A stretch of DNA of 64,000 nucleotides from CAVSWN01 sp963770995. GTDB taxonomy: Bacteria; Acidobacteriota; Vicinamibacteria; Vicinamibacterales; CAVVIG01. The notes under the pieces are model-generated. The model did not search any database and was not told the DNA's origin. It was given only the letters and a program-made list of their open reading frames with translations. The first letter of the stretch is position 1, and the number at the start of each line of letters is the position of its first letter. The stretch is from positions 1,550,001 through 1,614,000 of the forward strand of contig CAVYRS010000005.1 in the NCBI GenBank assembly GCA_963770995.1, given 5' to 3'. The position numbers and the translations under genes are program-made. This document shows positions 7,659 through 18,579 of this stretch, piece by piece.

Positions 7659-10600
7659 CTAGAGGCGAACCAGTACGCCACGGGCTGGTTTTCCCGTCGC
7701 CTCCGCAATCGCGTGCGCGTACAGCGCGACCTGGCGCTCGTAGCGTTCCACGCCAATCGCCGCGATCTCACGATCGGTCTTGTAGTCCACCACCGTCCAC
7801 TCGCCGTGTTCCTCGAAGGCCAGATCGACGACGCCTTCGACGAGATCGCCTTGTCCGACCGCGCAGGTGACCGGCGCCTCGCGGCGACAGACCCCGCGGG
7901 CATCGGCGGCGCGCGCGCGCTGCATCACCGGATGCGTCAACACGCGATCCACCGCGGCCGACGCCGCGGCGATCTCCTCCTCGGTGGCCAACACGATCCG
8001 GCCGTGCACGGCGGACAGGTCCTCGACCGCGGATCGGTCGGCGTCGAAGGGAACCGCGGCGAGCAGCGCGTGCACGAGATCGCCGAATCGCGTCCCGCCC
8101 GGCACGGGATCGGGGCCTTTTCGTCGCAGGTCCAGGACTTCGATCTGCAATGCAGGCGCGGCGCGACCGCTCTCCACGCGCGGCGGCTCGTCGAACAACC
8201 CACCCTGGGTCGCATTCCGCAAATCCGAAATCTGAAATAACTCTGAACTCTGAACTCTGAAATCTGAAATCTCCCCGCCCCCTGCCGCCCACTCCGTCGC
8301 CGTGCGCACCGTGAGCGACGGCGTCGATCCGCGGGCGATCGCCGCTTCGCGCGCGTCGCGCCAGTCGCCGTATTCGCGAAGCCCTTCGGCGACGACACTG
8401 CTCCGGCACGTCCTTCACGATCAGCGCCTCGCGCCGGATGCCGAGCGACGGCTCGACGCCGAGGTCGAGCGCATGCGGATCCCACCACACCACCGAGTAC
8501 GGCCCATCGGCTCCGTCGGAAACGTGTGCTGACCGGGGCACACGGTGATCGGCGTCGACGGATCGTTGTCGGGCCGCCGCCAGACCGAGTCCTTCTTGAA
8601 CGCCGGACAGCCCGGCGCCGCCGCCGCGCTGCGCCGCTCGCCGGCGGCGGATAGATCGCGCGCGTTCAGCGGACCCGTCCAGCCGCCGTCCCACTCGACG
8701 TCGCCGACCGCCGGCACGACGAGCAGATCGCGCGCGCGCGTCGCCGCGACGTAGGCGACGCGGACGCCTTCCGCTTCGTCGCGGGCGATTTCGACGCGCC
8801 TCGTTGCGCGCCAGCTCGATCGGCGTCCATCGGCCCGAGCCGGAGATAGCACGCGTTGCTGGCGCGATCGATCAGCCGATCGGCGCGGTCGCTCCGCAGC
8901 TTCGCCGTCATGTCCGCGAGGATGACGACCGGGAACTCGAGCCCCTTCGCCTTGTGCACGGTCATCAGGCGCACGCCGTCGCTGCCCTCTTCGAGAATCG
9001 GCGCCTCGGCCGCCTGCCCGCCGTCGGCCTGCTCGCGCAGCTCCTCGACGAACCCGCGGAACGACATGCCGCCATTCGACCTCGTACTGCCGCGCGAGCT
9101 CGGCGACGTGCAGCACGTTGGCGAGCGCCTGCTCGCCCGCCGGGCGCAGCACGAAGCCGACGTGCGCGCGTGTCGCGTTCAGCAGCTGCGTGATCGTGTC
9201 GGCGACCGGACGATAGTTGCGGCCGCTGTGCAGGCGCCGCAGCAGATCGCAGCGCGTCGGCCACCGGCTGCCAGCTCCGGCGGCACGCTCGTCGGGCACC
9301 CGGAACGGATGGAACGGCCTGATGATGGTGGCGGTACTCGAGCAGCGTCTCGTCGTCGATCGCGAAGAGCGCGCCGCGCAGCGTCGCGAACACCGACAGC
9401 TCGTCGTCGGGCCACTCGATGGCGGCGAGCGCCGCGCGAATCGTTTCCACCTCCTCGCGGTCGTGGAACGACTTGCCGCCGACGAGCAGGTGCGGGACGC
9501 CGCGCGCTTCGAGCGCGTCGACGTACGGCCGCGTCACGTCCTGCGCCGAAGTGCAGGAAGCGCCGGAACAGGATGCAGACGTGCCGCGGCTCGATCGGCA
9601 CCGGCATCGGCAGCTCGTCGCGCGCCGTGCGTTCGGTGACCGTCCAGCCGCTCTCGGTCACGCAGCCAGTGCACGAACGCGCCGACGGCGTCCGGCAGCG
9701 ATTTCTCGATCGCGTAGCCGGCGACGCGCCGCTGCCCGTACGGCTCGGGCACCGGCAGCACGACGACCGCCGGCTGTCCGGCCGATCGGCGCGGTACGGC
9801 GAGCAGAGCGGACGTACTCGCGCCTGCAGCGTGGCGCGATCGCCGGTCATCAGCGGCGCGAACGCCGCGTTCACGGCGCGCTGGATCGCCGGCGTCGCGC
9901 GGAAGCTCGTGTGCAGGAACGCGCGCCGCGCGCCGCGCGCCTCGAGCAGCTCGCAGACTTCCCGATACGTTTCGACGTCGGCGCGCCGGAAGCGATAGAT
10001 CGCCTGCTTCGGATCGCCGACGATGAACAGCTTGCCGGGTACGGGCGTGACGCGCCGCCAGTCGCGCTCGGCCGGATCGTCGGCGGCGAGCAGCAGCAGA
10101 ATCTCGGCCTGCAGCGGATCGGTGTCCTGGAACTCGTCGACGAAGAGATGCGTGAAGCGCGACTGAAACGCCTCGCGGACGCGACGGGTGCACGGACGAG
10201 CAGATCGCGCGCGCGCAGCAGCAGGTCGACGAAATCGAGCGCGCCGGCGCGCTGCTTCAGCGCCTCGTAGCCGGTCGACGACGTCGCGAAGCTCCTCGCG
10301 CAGCAGCGCCGCCAGATCGGCAGTCGGCCGCGCGCTGAAACGCATCGAGCTCGTTCATCAGCGTCTCGTACGCGGCCCAGACCTCGTCGCGCGTGACGTC
10401 GCGTCCGTAGGCACGCTCGCGGCCGCGGCGGGCGCGCCGGACGTTCTTGTTCTGCGCGAGATCGATCGACGCGCGCCTCCCACCCGTCGGGATCGGCCGC
10501 CTCGAAGCGCGCCGCGGTCTCGACGTCGTGGCTCAGCTCGCGGATCGGCGCGGTGTCGAGAAACAGCGGAGTCGCGCGTCGACGTCGGCGACGGCAGTCA

Positions 10601-11278
10601 GCGCCGCCACTTCGTGGACACGCGCGAGCACGACGATCGAGCTCGCCGTCGCGATCGAACGGGCTCGCGCCGCCACGCGCCGGCGAAAGTCGCGCCACTC
10701 GGCCAGCTCGCGACCGGCGCGCCGAATCCGATCGATCGGCCCATCGTCGTTGTCGCGGCCGTCGCGCGACCAGACGCTGCGCCGCAGCGCGCGCCGGACG
10801 CCCTCGGGCGGCTGCTCGAGCTGCTCGTGCAGCCAGCCGCGAAACGCCTCGTCGAACACCCGTTCGGCGCGCGGCTCGGTGAGCACCTCGAACAGCGGAT
10901 CGACGCCGGCCTCGACCGGGCGCTCGCGCAGCAGATCCGCGCAGAAGCCGTGGATCGTGCTGACGTGCGCTTCCTCGAGGCGCTGGATCGCGTCGGTGAG
11001 GTTCGGCTGCACGCGCGCGTCGACGCGATCGCTGCCGCAGGCTTTCGAGCTCCTTCCGGATCCGCAGCTTCAGCTCGCCCGCCGCCTTCTCGGTGAACGT
11101 GACGGCGACGATCTGCTCGATGCGCGCGCGGCCGCGTCGCCAGCACGTTCAGAATCCGCCGCACCAGCTCGGTCGTCTTCCCCGTGCCGGCCGCGGCCTC
11201 GACGATGACCGTGTCGTCGAGCCCTTCGCGGATGAGCTGGCGATCGGTATCGTCGGACCTCGGCACGCCGGGCGTCAT
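7659..11278 (-). pseudogene. addA: AddA/RecB-like helicase-nuclease, multiply frameshifted
   Basis: This is an UvrD/Rep-type superfamily-1 helicase with a C-terminal RecB nuclease domain, the AddA subunit of a double-strand-break resection complex. Motifs appear in the right order across different frames: Walker A AAAGTGKTTELV (residues 28-39), FVDEFQDTDPLQAEIL (motif II), GDPKQAIYRFRRAD (motif III), LMTVHKAKGLEFP (motif V), and the nuclease motif VDYKTD close to the end. At least eight single-base shifts break the frame, among them ones near 11146, 11040 and 10565. The parts add up to a normal-length protein of about 1200 residues, so the breaks may be consensus errors rather than decay. An in-frame CTGAA-type repeat lies inside it at 8221-8273. 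Its ATG overlaps the addB stop (ATGA). Confidence 0.75.
8221..8273. repeat. CTGAAAT-type short-period repeat inside addA
   Basis: About seven units of a degenerate heptamer (CTGAACT, CTGAAAT) lie inside the addA coding region, before the nuclease domain. They are read in frame on the minus strand as ISDFRVQSSELFQISDL. The same repeat type is intergenic elsewhere (28782-28920, 53161-53288, 61275-61435). Confidence 0.75.
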
Positions 11279-14200
11279 GGCTTCCTCCGCAGCTCGAGGA
11301 GATCGGCCAGCGGCTCCTGCGCCTTGACGGTTGGATGCGACGCTCGGCGGTCGGTCCGCACACGGACCCGAAGTCGCACCACGTGCAGGCCTTCGTTCGG
11401 ACGGCGCCGGCGCCGAGGAAGCCGGTCTCGATCGCGCGGTCGATGATCTCGAGCACCTCGACGCCCGAGCCGGCGCGCCTGCGGCGTCAGCGGAATGCGC
11501 GACGTCGCGATACCCGCCGGCGGTCGTCGCGTAGTAGAGGCGGCCTTCGACGACCGGACGGCCCAGTCGCCTGCTCGAGCGCGAGCGAGTACAGCACCGG
11601 CTGCAGCGCCTCGCCGCCGTCGACGATCATGTGGTCCTTGCCGCGGTACTTCCCCGTCTTGTGATCGGTCACGCGCAGCTCGCCGGTGCCCGCGCGCTCC
11701 TCGACCAGATCGATCGAGCCGTGGAGGTGGAATCGGCCGTCGATGCACGACCGGCTCCGGCACGGCTCGTCGGATCGCGGCCCACGGCCAGCGCTCCGCC
11801 GTCCGAGTAGCCGAACGCCCACTCGAACCGCGTCGGGATCCATTCGCCGCCGGCGCGCGCGATTTCGTCCACCCACAGCCGCAGGTCGCGCCGGATGACG
11901 GCAATCTCGTCGTGCCAGACGCGATCGATCGCCGGGCGACAGCTCCTCGTATTCGCGATCGGCAACCTCCTTCACGACCTCGTCGAGCACGGCGAGCGCG
12001 CGCGTCGCGGCCCTCGGGTGTCACCGGCAGCGCACCTTCGCGCTGCAGCCGCCGGTAGAACGCCGTCTGCATCGCGTGGAACAGGCTGCCGCGCGTCAGC
12101 GGATCCATGCGCTGCAGCGGCTCGAGATCGTCGGCCGGCCGCATCCGGTAGAATCGCGCTGAGCAGAAACTGATACGGGCACACGGCGAATACTTCTGGA
12201 GCGCCGACAGCGAGTAGCGGCGCGCGCCAAGCCGGTGCGCGGCGAGAATCGGCTTGACGCGTTCGGTCGCGACGACGATGCCGTCCCAGTGCGACCACGG
12301 CTTCCTTGCCGCGCATGAAGCGCTCGCGCACCGATCGCTGCAGGCAGTCGTTCAGCTGCAGGATGTACTGCGCGCGGCCGCGCGCGCGGTGGTCCGGCTC
12401 GCCGACGAGAGCGCGCAGCGTGGCGAGATCGTGCTCGAGCGCGTCGATCGCCTCGCGACGGTCCGCCGGCGCCGGCCACGCCAGCGTCGCCTGCGACGCA
12501 CGCGCCGCCGCCTGCTGCAGCTCGTCGGCGCTCGGCACGCGGCCGGTCATCGCGCGCCAGACTTCGAGCGCGTACAGCGACGGCACGCGCGGGCGGCCCT
12601 CACCGATCTCCACCGTCGGAAACGAGACGTAGAGCCGCGATTCCGCCGCGCCGACCGCCAGCCGCAGCTGCAGCTTCTCGATCTCGGCGCGCTCGGGCTG
12701 CAACAGCAAACCGGCGTCCAGAGCGCGCGCGCGCCTCGTCGAGCAGCAGCGGATCCTCGCGCGGCTTCTGCGGAAACATGCCGCTCGGCCAGCGCCGGGA
12801 TGAAGACGACGTCGAACGATGCGCCCGCGCAGCTGCGCGGGACTGGCGACGAGGACGCGGCCGTAGCGCCGCGGCGGCGGATCGGCCTCGATGCTGGCCA
12901 GCCGATCGGCCAGCACGCGCGCCGCTTCGTCCAGCGTGACCGGACCGATCGCGCCCATCGGGCGCAGATCGGCGAGGACGCGCAGCACGCGATCGGGCCG
13001 CCGCAGCACGCGAGGCGCCAGCGCGCTCGAAGCGATCGAGCCACTCGGCCCACGTCGCCTGCACCGGCCACTCGGCCAGCGCCCGCATGATCGGCAGCGC
13101 GAACGCCGCGAGCTGACGGACGTCGTCGATCTTGCGCTGCAAGTGATCGATCCGCGGCGAATCCGGCTCGGTGCGCGCGAGCTCGCGCCGCTGCAGCTCG
13201 CACTCGTGGACCAGCCCGTTCGAGACGCCGTTCCCACCGATCCCCGCTCGCGACGACGCGCGATTCGGCGAGGAGGCGTTCCCACTTCCACGGTGAGCGA
13301 AATGCTCGGTGACGTTCGTCGTTCGGCGGCGATCGTGTTCGTTCGACGCGCGCTTGTGTTCGTTCGGGTTGTCGCTCTGTTCGTTCGCGTCGCCATTCTG
13401 TTCGTTCGTCGTGCGCTCGACGGCGCGATCGCCGAGCGCGCCGAAGACTTCGTCGCTCCGACGTTGGCGCGCTGGCGCTCGGATGGCGACACGGGCGCAT
13501 CCGGCACCTGTCCGAGCGAGAGGTATTCGGCAAACCGGCGCGCCGAGAGGTTGTCGAGCGCGCACGCCAGCATCGCGAGGAACGCGCGTCCGGCGGGATG
13601 CGGGCGCCGGGTGCCGCGTTCGAAATACGCCGGCACGCCGGCGCGTTCGAGCGCGTGTTCCAGCAGCCCGACGTACTGCTGCGGCGACCGCAGCACGATC
13701 GCCATGCGATCGAACGGCACGCCGCGGCGCGCTTCGCGCAGAATCCGCCGCGCGATCTCGACGGCTTCGCGGCCTTCGCCAGGCGCGGAGAACAGTTCGA
13801 CCTCGTCGACGGGATCGCCCGGGCGGCGGAGCGCCGGGGGCGAAGAGATACTGGCGAACGCGATCGAGGCCGGCGGATCTCTCTCCGTACGTGGGGTCCG
13901 GCTTTAGCCGGACCTGGTCCGCCTGAAGGCGGACCCCATGAGGACTGTCGAACGCCGCAACGGTCCGCGCGTCGCCCTCGGGGATCGTCGCCAGGGCCTC
14001 GGGCGCCGCGCTCACCAGCGCCGCAATGAGCTCCCGTTCCGCATCGTTCGTCACGGCGACGTCGAGCAGCAGCAGCCGGCACCGCGTCAGCGCGTTCGCA
14101 CCGTCGGCAGCCGCGCGCGTCGCGGTTCGGAGAAACACGGCGCGATCGACGCCGGACGCCGACTCGAACTGCTCCTCGAACCGTTCGTAGAGACCGGCGA

Positions 14201-14640
14201 GATCGCGGCCAACCGGCGTGAGCGGACGGAGCGTCGCAGCCGACACGCCGGCGAGCGCCAGTTCCTCGAGCGTGCGCGCGAGGGCGCGCGGAAATCCTGG
14301 CATGGACGCGACCGGCGCGAAATACGTCAGGCTGCCGTCGGCGGTCGCGTCGAACAGCGCTCGCGCCGCGACCGCCTGCACGCCAAGCGCGGTGGTCGGC
14401 GCGACAGCGATCGCGCGCGAGCAGCGGCGCCGCCAGGCGCGCCGCAAGTTGGGTCAGGCTGAAACGGTACAGACCGAATGTCGCCCCGCGGGCGCGCGCA
14501 AGATCGCGCGCGAAGTCGTCCGCCGCTCCGCGCGACGCGGAGACCACGAGCGTTTCAGTCGAAGACGATGCGTTGAGGACGAATTGCCGGGCGGCGGAGA
14601 GTCGAGTTGAAGCGGACGCGGACGTGAGGATGCTGAGCAT
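11275..14640 (-). pseudogene. addB: AddB-like helicase/nuclease subunit, multiply frameshifted
   Basis: This is the partner subunit of AddA. Its C-terminal PD-(D/E)XK nuclease region shows RVTDHKTGKYRGKDH, followed by a cysteine cluster CTWCDFGSVC that fits the iron-sulfur site of AddB-type nucleases. The start ATG 14640 (MLSILTSASASTRLSAARQF) has a GGGGGG run just upstream as a possible ribosome site. The total span is a normal length of about 1120 codons, but the frame changes many times (for instance near 13840, 13000, 12170 and 11470). A CTTTAG palindromic element is embedded at 13887-13939 and is read through as protein. The stop overlaps the addA start by ATGA, so the two are one operon. 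Confidence 0.7.
13887..13939. repeat. CTTTAG double-hairpin element, copy 2, inside addB
   Basis: Two adjacent palindromes, TCCGGCTTTAGCCGGA and TCCGCCTGAAGGCGGA, are flanked by GTGGGG and CCCCAT. On the minus strand the element is read in frame as GVRLQADQVRLKPDPTYG. The core is the same as at 603-689. Confidence 0.75.
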
Positions 14641-14849
14641 GCTGGATTCCCCCCGGTCGCTGTGCCGGGCATCGAAAACGGCAGCGCCACGCCGCCGTGC
14701 TGTTGGCATTGTAGTTCATCCAGCCTTCGCTCGCGGTCGGCTAGAATCACCGCGAGCTTCGGCTTGGCGAGCAGGCGAAGGCTGTCACGCCGACTTGTCC
14801 GCCATAGCGCGGCGCGCGAAGGCGGAAGCCGCGCAGCGGCGGAGGCGGA

Positions 14850-15419
14850 ATGGGTATCGTTTGGTTGGCTGCGATCGCCGGCATCTCTCTCCTCGTTCTG
14901 GTCGTCGTCGTGCGCCTGTACAACGGACTCGTGGCGCGACGCAACGCCGCCGACAACGCCTTTTCGACCATCGATGTTCAGCTGAAACTCCGCTGCGATC
15001 TCGTGCCGCGCGTCGTGGATGCGGCGCGCGGCTACCTGCAGCACGAGCGCGGCGTCCTCGAGGAGCTGACGCGGCTGCGGGCCCAGGCGACCGCGCCCGG
15101 CGTGGACACCGCCGCCCGCGTGGCGCTCGACGCACAGATGGGCGGACTGCTCTCGCGCGTGTTCGTCGTCGCCGAGCGGTATCCCGATCTCAAGGCGTCG
15201 AACGCCGTCGTCATGCTGCAGCGGACGCTGAACGAAGTCGAGGCGCAGCTCGCGGCCGCGCGGCGCACCTACAACGCCGCCGTCACCGAGTACAACACCC
15301 ACGTCGAGTCGTTTCCCGCGAACGTGGCCGCGGGCGTCATGGGGTTCAGCCGTCGATCGCTGTTCGAAGCGCCGGCCGCGGATCGCGAGTCGGTCAACGT
15401 CGCGCTGGGCGCGACGTGA
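14850..15419 (+). CDS. lemA: LemA family protein
   Basis: This 189-residue protein has one N-terminal membrane helix (about residues 3-22) followed by the LemA helical domain, with YNGLVARRNAADNAFSTIDV and KLRCDLVPRVVDA near the beginning and EYNTHVESFPANVAAGVMGF near the end, all typical family blocks. LemA proteins are short membrane-anchored helical-bundle proteins of unclear function. The ATG at 14850 follows a purine-rich GGAGGCGGA. Six bases separate it from the DUF3137 gene, so the two form an operon. The LemA-DUF3137 pairing is common in bacteria and suggests joint membrane action. Confidence 0.9.
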   Translation: MGIVWLAAIAGISLLVLVVVVRLYNGLVARRNAADNAFSTIDVQLKLRCDLVPRVVDAARGYLQHERGVLEELTRLRAQATAPGVDTAARVALDAQMGGLLSRVFVVAERYPDLKASNAVVMLQRTLNEVEAQLAAARRTYNAAVTEYNTHVESFPANVAAGVMGFSRRSLFEAPAADRESVNVALGAT

Positions 15420-15425
15420 GCGCGC

Positions 15426-17078
15426 ATGACTGCATCGCCCAGCACTGAGGATCTGCGCCGGCTCTACGACAGTGTGCTGGCGCCGCGGCTCGCCGAGCTC
15501 GAGCGCGATCGGCTGGCGCTGCGGCAGGCGATCGTGCGAAGCCTGCTGCTCGTCGGCATCCCCGGACTCACCGCGTTGTACGGCACCGACCTGCTGGCGC
15601 TGATCCTGCCACAGGCCCTCCAGCCGCTGCTGAGGCTGATCACGTTCGTCCTGGTGTTCGCCGGCGTCCTCGTCGCGGGATTCAAGTACGCGATCCCGGG
15701 GTTCACGGCGTACGTGAATTATCGCGCCCGCTTCAAACGCGACGTCGTCGCGGAGATCTTCCGCGCCGTCAGCCCCGGCGCGACCTACGCTCCCAACAAC
15801 CACATCCAGCCGGCGGCGTTCGAGCGGAGCGGACTGTTCTCGACGCAGGGCGACATCACCGGCGACGATCTGGTCCGCGGCCGCATCGGCGACACGCCGT
15901 TCGAAGCCTGCGAGATGGACCGGCACTATTCGACGGGCGGCAAGAACAGCCGCCGCGTCACCGTGTTCCACGGGTTGTTCTTACGCTTCGATTTCAACAA
16001 GACGGTCCGCGGCCACACCGTCGTGCAACCGCAGCGCGTCGGCAACATGAGCATGGGCTCGCGAACCGGCATGGACCGCGTCACGCTCGAGAACGTCGCG
16101 TTCGAATCGGCGTTCGAGGTCTTCTCCACCAATCCGGTCGAAGCGCGCTACATCCTCACGCCGGTGCTCATGGAACGCATTCTGGCGATCCATCAATCGA
16201 CCGGCCGCCAGGTTTGCCTCGCCTTTGTCGACAACCTGGCGTTCGTGGCCATCGAGTACGGCCGGGCGCTGTTCGAGCCGTCGATCAAGGACACGACGTC
16301 GTTTGCGGCGCTCGCCGAGATGGCCGGGCACTTCCGGTTGGGCGAACTGGTCGTGCGAGAGCTCGATCTGAACACCCGCATCTGGACGAAGGACGTCGAC
16401 GCGCGGCTGCTCGAGGAAGCGCCGACGGAGAACAAGTTCGGCGCGCTCGCCGGCGGCAACCTCACGGCCGCGTCGTTGATGAAACAGGTCACCGGCGGGC
16501 TCTATGTCGACACGGACGGCGCCCCGGTCGAGCGGCCGAAACGCACGCGCGCCCGCATCGACACGCGGGCCGATTCAACGGTCGTCCGCTACCGGCTGGC
16601 GTGGTGGGCGCTCATGTGCATGGCCTTCAGCGCCGCGTTCGCGGCGGTGGCGGTCATCGCCATCGGCACGCTCATCGACCCCGACCGGACGCTGACGTTC
16701 ATCGACCCGTCCGGCGTGTTGAACCCGGAAGGCGTGGCCGCGTTCCGTTCGGGAGCGACAATCGCGCTCGGCGTCTGCGCCGTCGGCGGCGGATTCTTCG
16801 CGCTCTATTGGATCACCTACGTCCGCCGCGTGGTCATCGGCGTCGACGAGATCCGCGTGAAGCGCGGACTCAGTCCGTTCGCGCGGACGTATCCGCGAAC
16901 GGATCGGACGCGGATTCTGCAGATGGATCGCTATCTGTATCTCGGCCAGGCGGACGAAGCCAAACTGATCAATCCGAGCATCTCACCAATGTTGCGCAGC
17001 GCCGACGAAGCGCGCTGGGTGGCGTCGGAAATGCGGCGGGCGCTCGGCGCCGGCGATCGCGCTCCGGCTACTTCTTGA
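15426..17078 (+). CDS. DUF3137 domain membrane protein
   Basis: This 550-residue protein belongs to the DUF3137 family. It has two membrane helices near residues 35-95, then the conserved soluble domain with KRDVVAEIFRAVSP, and GDTPFEACEMDRHYS and VFHGLFLRFDFNK later, followed by two more helices around 385-470 and a short soluble tail. The function of DUF3137 is unknown; genes of this family commonly sit beside lemA, as here. It starts at ATG 15426 just after the lemA stop. Its 3' end overlaps the convergent kinase gene by 11 bp. The frame is intact with normal base use. Confidence 0.85.
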   Translation: MTASPSTEDLRRLYDSVLAPRLAELERDRLALRQAIVRSLLLVGIPGLTALYGTDLLALILPQALQPLLRLITFVLVFAGVLVAGFKYAIPGFTAYVNYRARFKRDVVAEIFRAVSPGATYAPNNHIQPAAFERSGLFSTQGDITGDDLVRGRIGDTPFEACEMDRHYSTGGKNSRRVTVFHGLFLRFDFNKTVRGHTVVQPQRVGNMSMGSRTGMDRVTLENVAFESAFEVFSTNPVEARYILTPVLMERILAIHQSTGRQVCLAFVDNLAFVAIEYGRALFEPSIKDTTSFAALAEMAGHFRLGELVVRELDLNTRIWTKDVDARLLEEAPTENKFGALAGGNLTAASLMKQVTGGLYVDTDGAPVERPKRTRARIDTRADSTVVRYRLAWWALMCMAFSAAFAAVAVIAIGTLIDPDRTLTFIDPSGVLNPEGVAAFRSGATIALGVCAVGGGFFALYWITYVRRVVIGVDEIRVKRGLSPFARTYPRTDRTRILQMDRYLYLGQADEAKLINPSISPMLRSADEARWVASEMRRALGAGDRAPATS

Positions 17079-18579
17079 GCGAGGATGACCAGTTCATCAC
17101 CACCGTGATCGGCTGGTCTGCGGCCTCGTCGTTCTGCGCCACTAGCAAGAACCGCTGGCCGTCTCGCGAGACGTCGAAAAACCGCGCGACGCTGGGAAAC
17201 GGCGGGCGGAACAGTTCACGCGGCAGGCTCGTCTGGAACTCGCCAGCGGACACGGTCACGGCGACGACCATCAATCGGTTGTCGGCCTGGACATAGAAGA
17301 TTTCGTGCCCAGTTCGGCTCCAGCGCGGGCTGCTGCCGTCGGTGGTCGACAGGCGCCATTTTCGCCCGGTCGGCGGAAAAGGCTGCACATAGATCTGATC
17401 CTTGCCTGATTCATTGGACTCGTAGACGAACCACCGGCCGTCGGGGGCGAACGCACCGTTGCGATTGCGAAATCTCGACTGGACGACGGGGAACGGCGTC
17501 CGGCTCTCGAGCGGCAGCGCCAGGATGCTGACATCTTCGCCGCCTGTCACCGTGTCGTTGAACAGAATCAGCTTCCCGTCTGGCGACCAGTCGGTCGACG
17601 TCTTGGAGTTCGGCGACTCGCTCAGCAACTCCTCGTTTCCCCCACCGCCAGCGGCGCGACGATACAGATCCAGCTTTCCCTTCCGGTCCGACGAGTACAC
17701 GATCCAGCGGCCATCGGGAGACCAGATCGGAAAATTGTTTCGCTGCCGCCCGGCGTCGAACGTGACACGAGACGGAACGCCTCGGGCCATATCGATTTGC
17801 CACACGTCGGTCGAGTTGCGGCTCGGCAGCGGGTTGGCTTTCTCGCTTTCAATCTGCGACAGCGCGAGCTGGCTGTCGTCTGGCGACAGTCGCCACGATC
17901 CGCCAACCGCCGCCTCCGCCACTCGGCCGATCACGGCGCCATTGCGATCGAACCATGTCAGCGGCACCACGGAACGATTCGCGGACGTGCGGAACGCCAG
18001 GGTTCCAGTCGGTGACACCGAAAACGCGCCGCGGCCCTGGCTCGAGTTGTAGTCGATATTGTCCTGAATGACGAAGGGATCACCGACCAACCGGCCGGCA
18101 CTCTCGTCGAACCGCTGCGCGTACAGCGTGCCGTCGCGGTGGTAGAACAGATGCGCGGACGCATACTCGACGCTCGAGAACGCGTCATTGAGCCGCGTCC
18201 GAGTCGGTGAGTCGAGCGATGCCAGATACAGGCCGCTCATGTCCGCCTTCGATGAACGGGCAAGAAAAACAAACCGGCGGCCATCGGGCAGAAACTCGGG
18301 CCACGAATGCCCAATCTCGCTTTGCGTTTTATCGAGTTCGGTCACTCGCTGCGGCTGCCCGCCGGCCGCAGGTATCCGATAGAGCGGACCATCGAGGCCG
18401 CCGAACAGGATGGTGTGCGTCGCGCCCCCAGGCGGCGCGGTTGTTCCCGTGGGTTTCCGCGAGGGTACGGATCGGTCCGCCCGCGAGGTCCACGATCTTC
18501 AACTGGTTGGCATTCGTCGTGAAGACAATCCGCCGCCCCTCTGGCGACCAGACTGGTTGCAGTCCCCCTTCGACGCTAG
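17068..18579 (-). pseudogene. C-terminal beta-propeller half of a Ser/Thr kinase, split by IS
   Basis: This piece holds the PD40/TolB-like propeller of a protein kinase whose N-terminal half lies at 20237-21414. Repeated blades are visible, such as SPDDSQLALS, WSPDGRWIVYSSD, DWSPDGKLILFND and FAPDGRWFVYESN. The IS1182-type element at 18580-20236 separates the halves. Removing it with one CTAG copy rejoins the frame through AQRVPSVEGGLQPVWSP. A second lesion is an extra G in a GGGGG run near 18430. The propeller probably senses an extracytoplasmic ligand, as in other kinase-PD40 fusions; that role is inferred. Confidence 0.8.
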
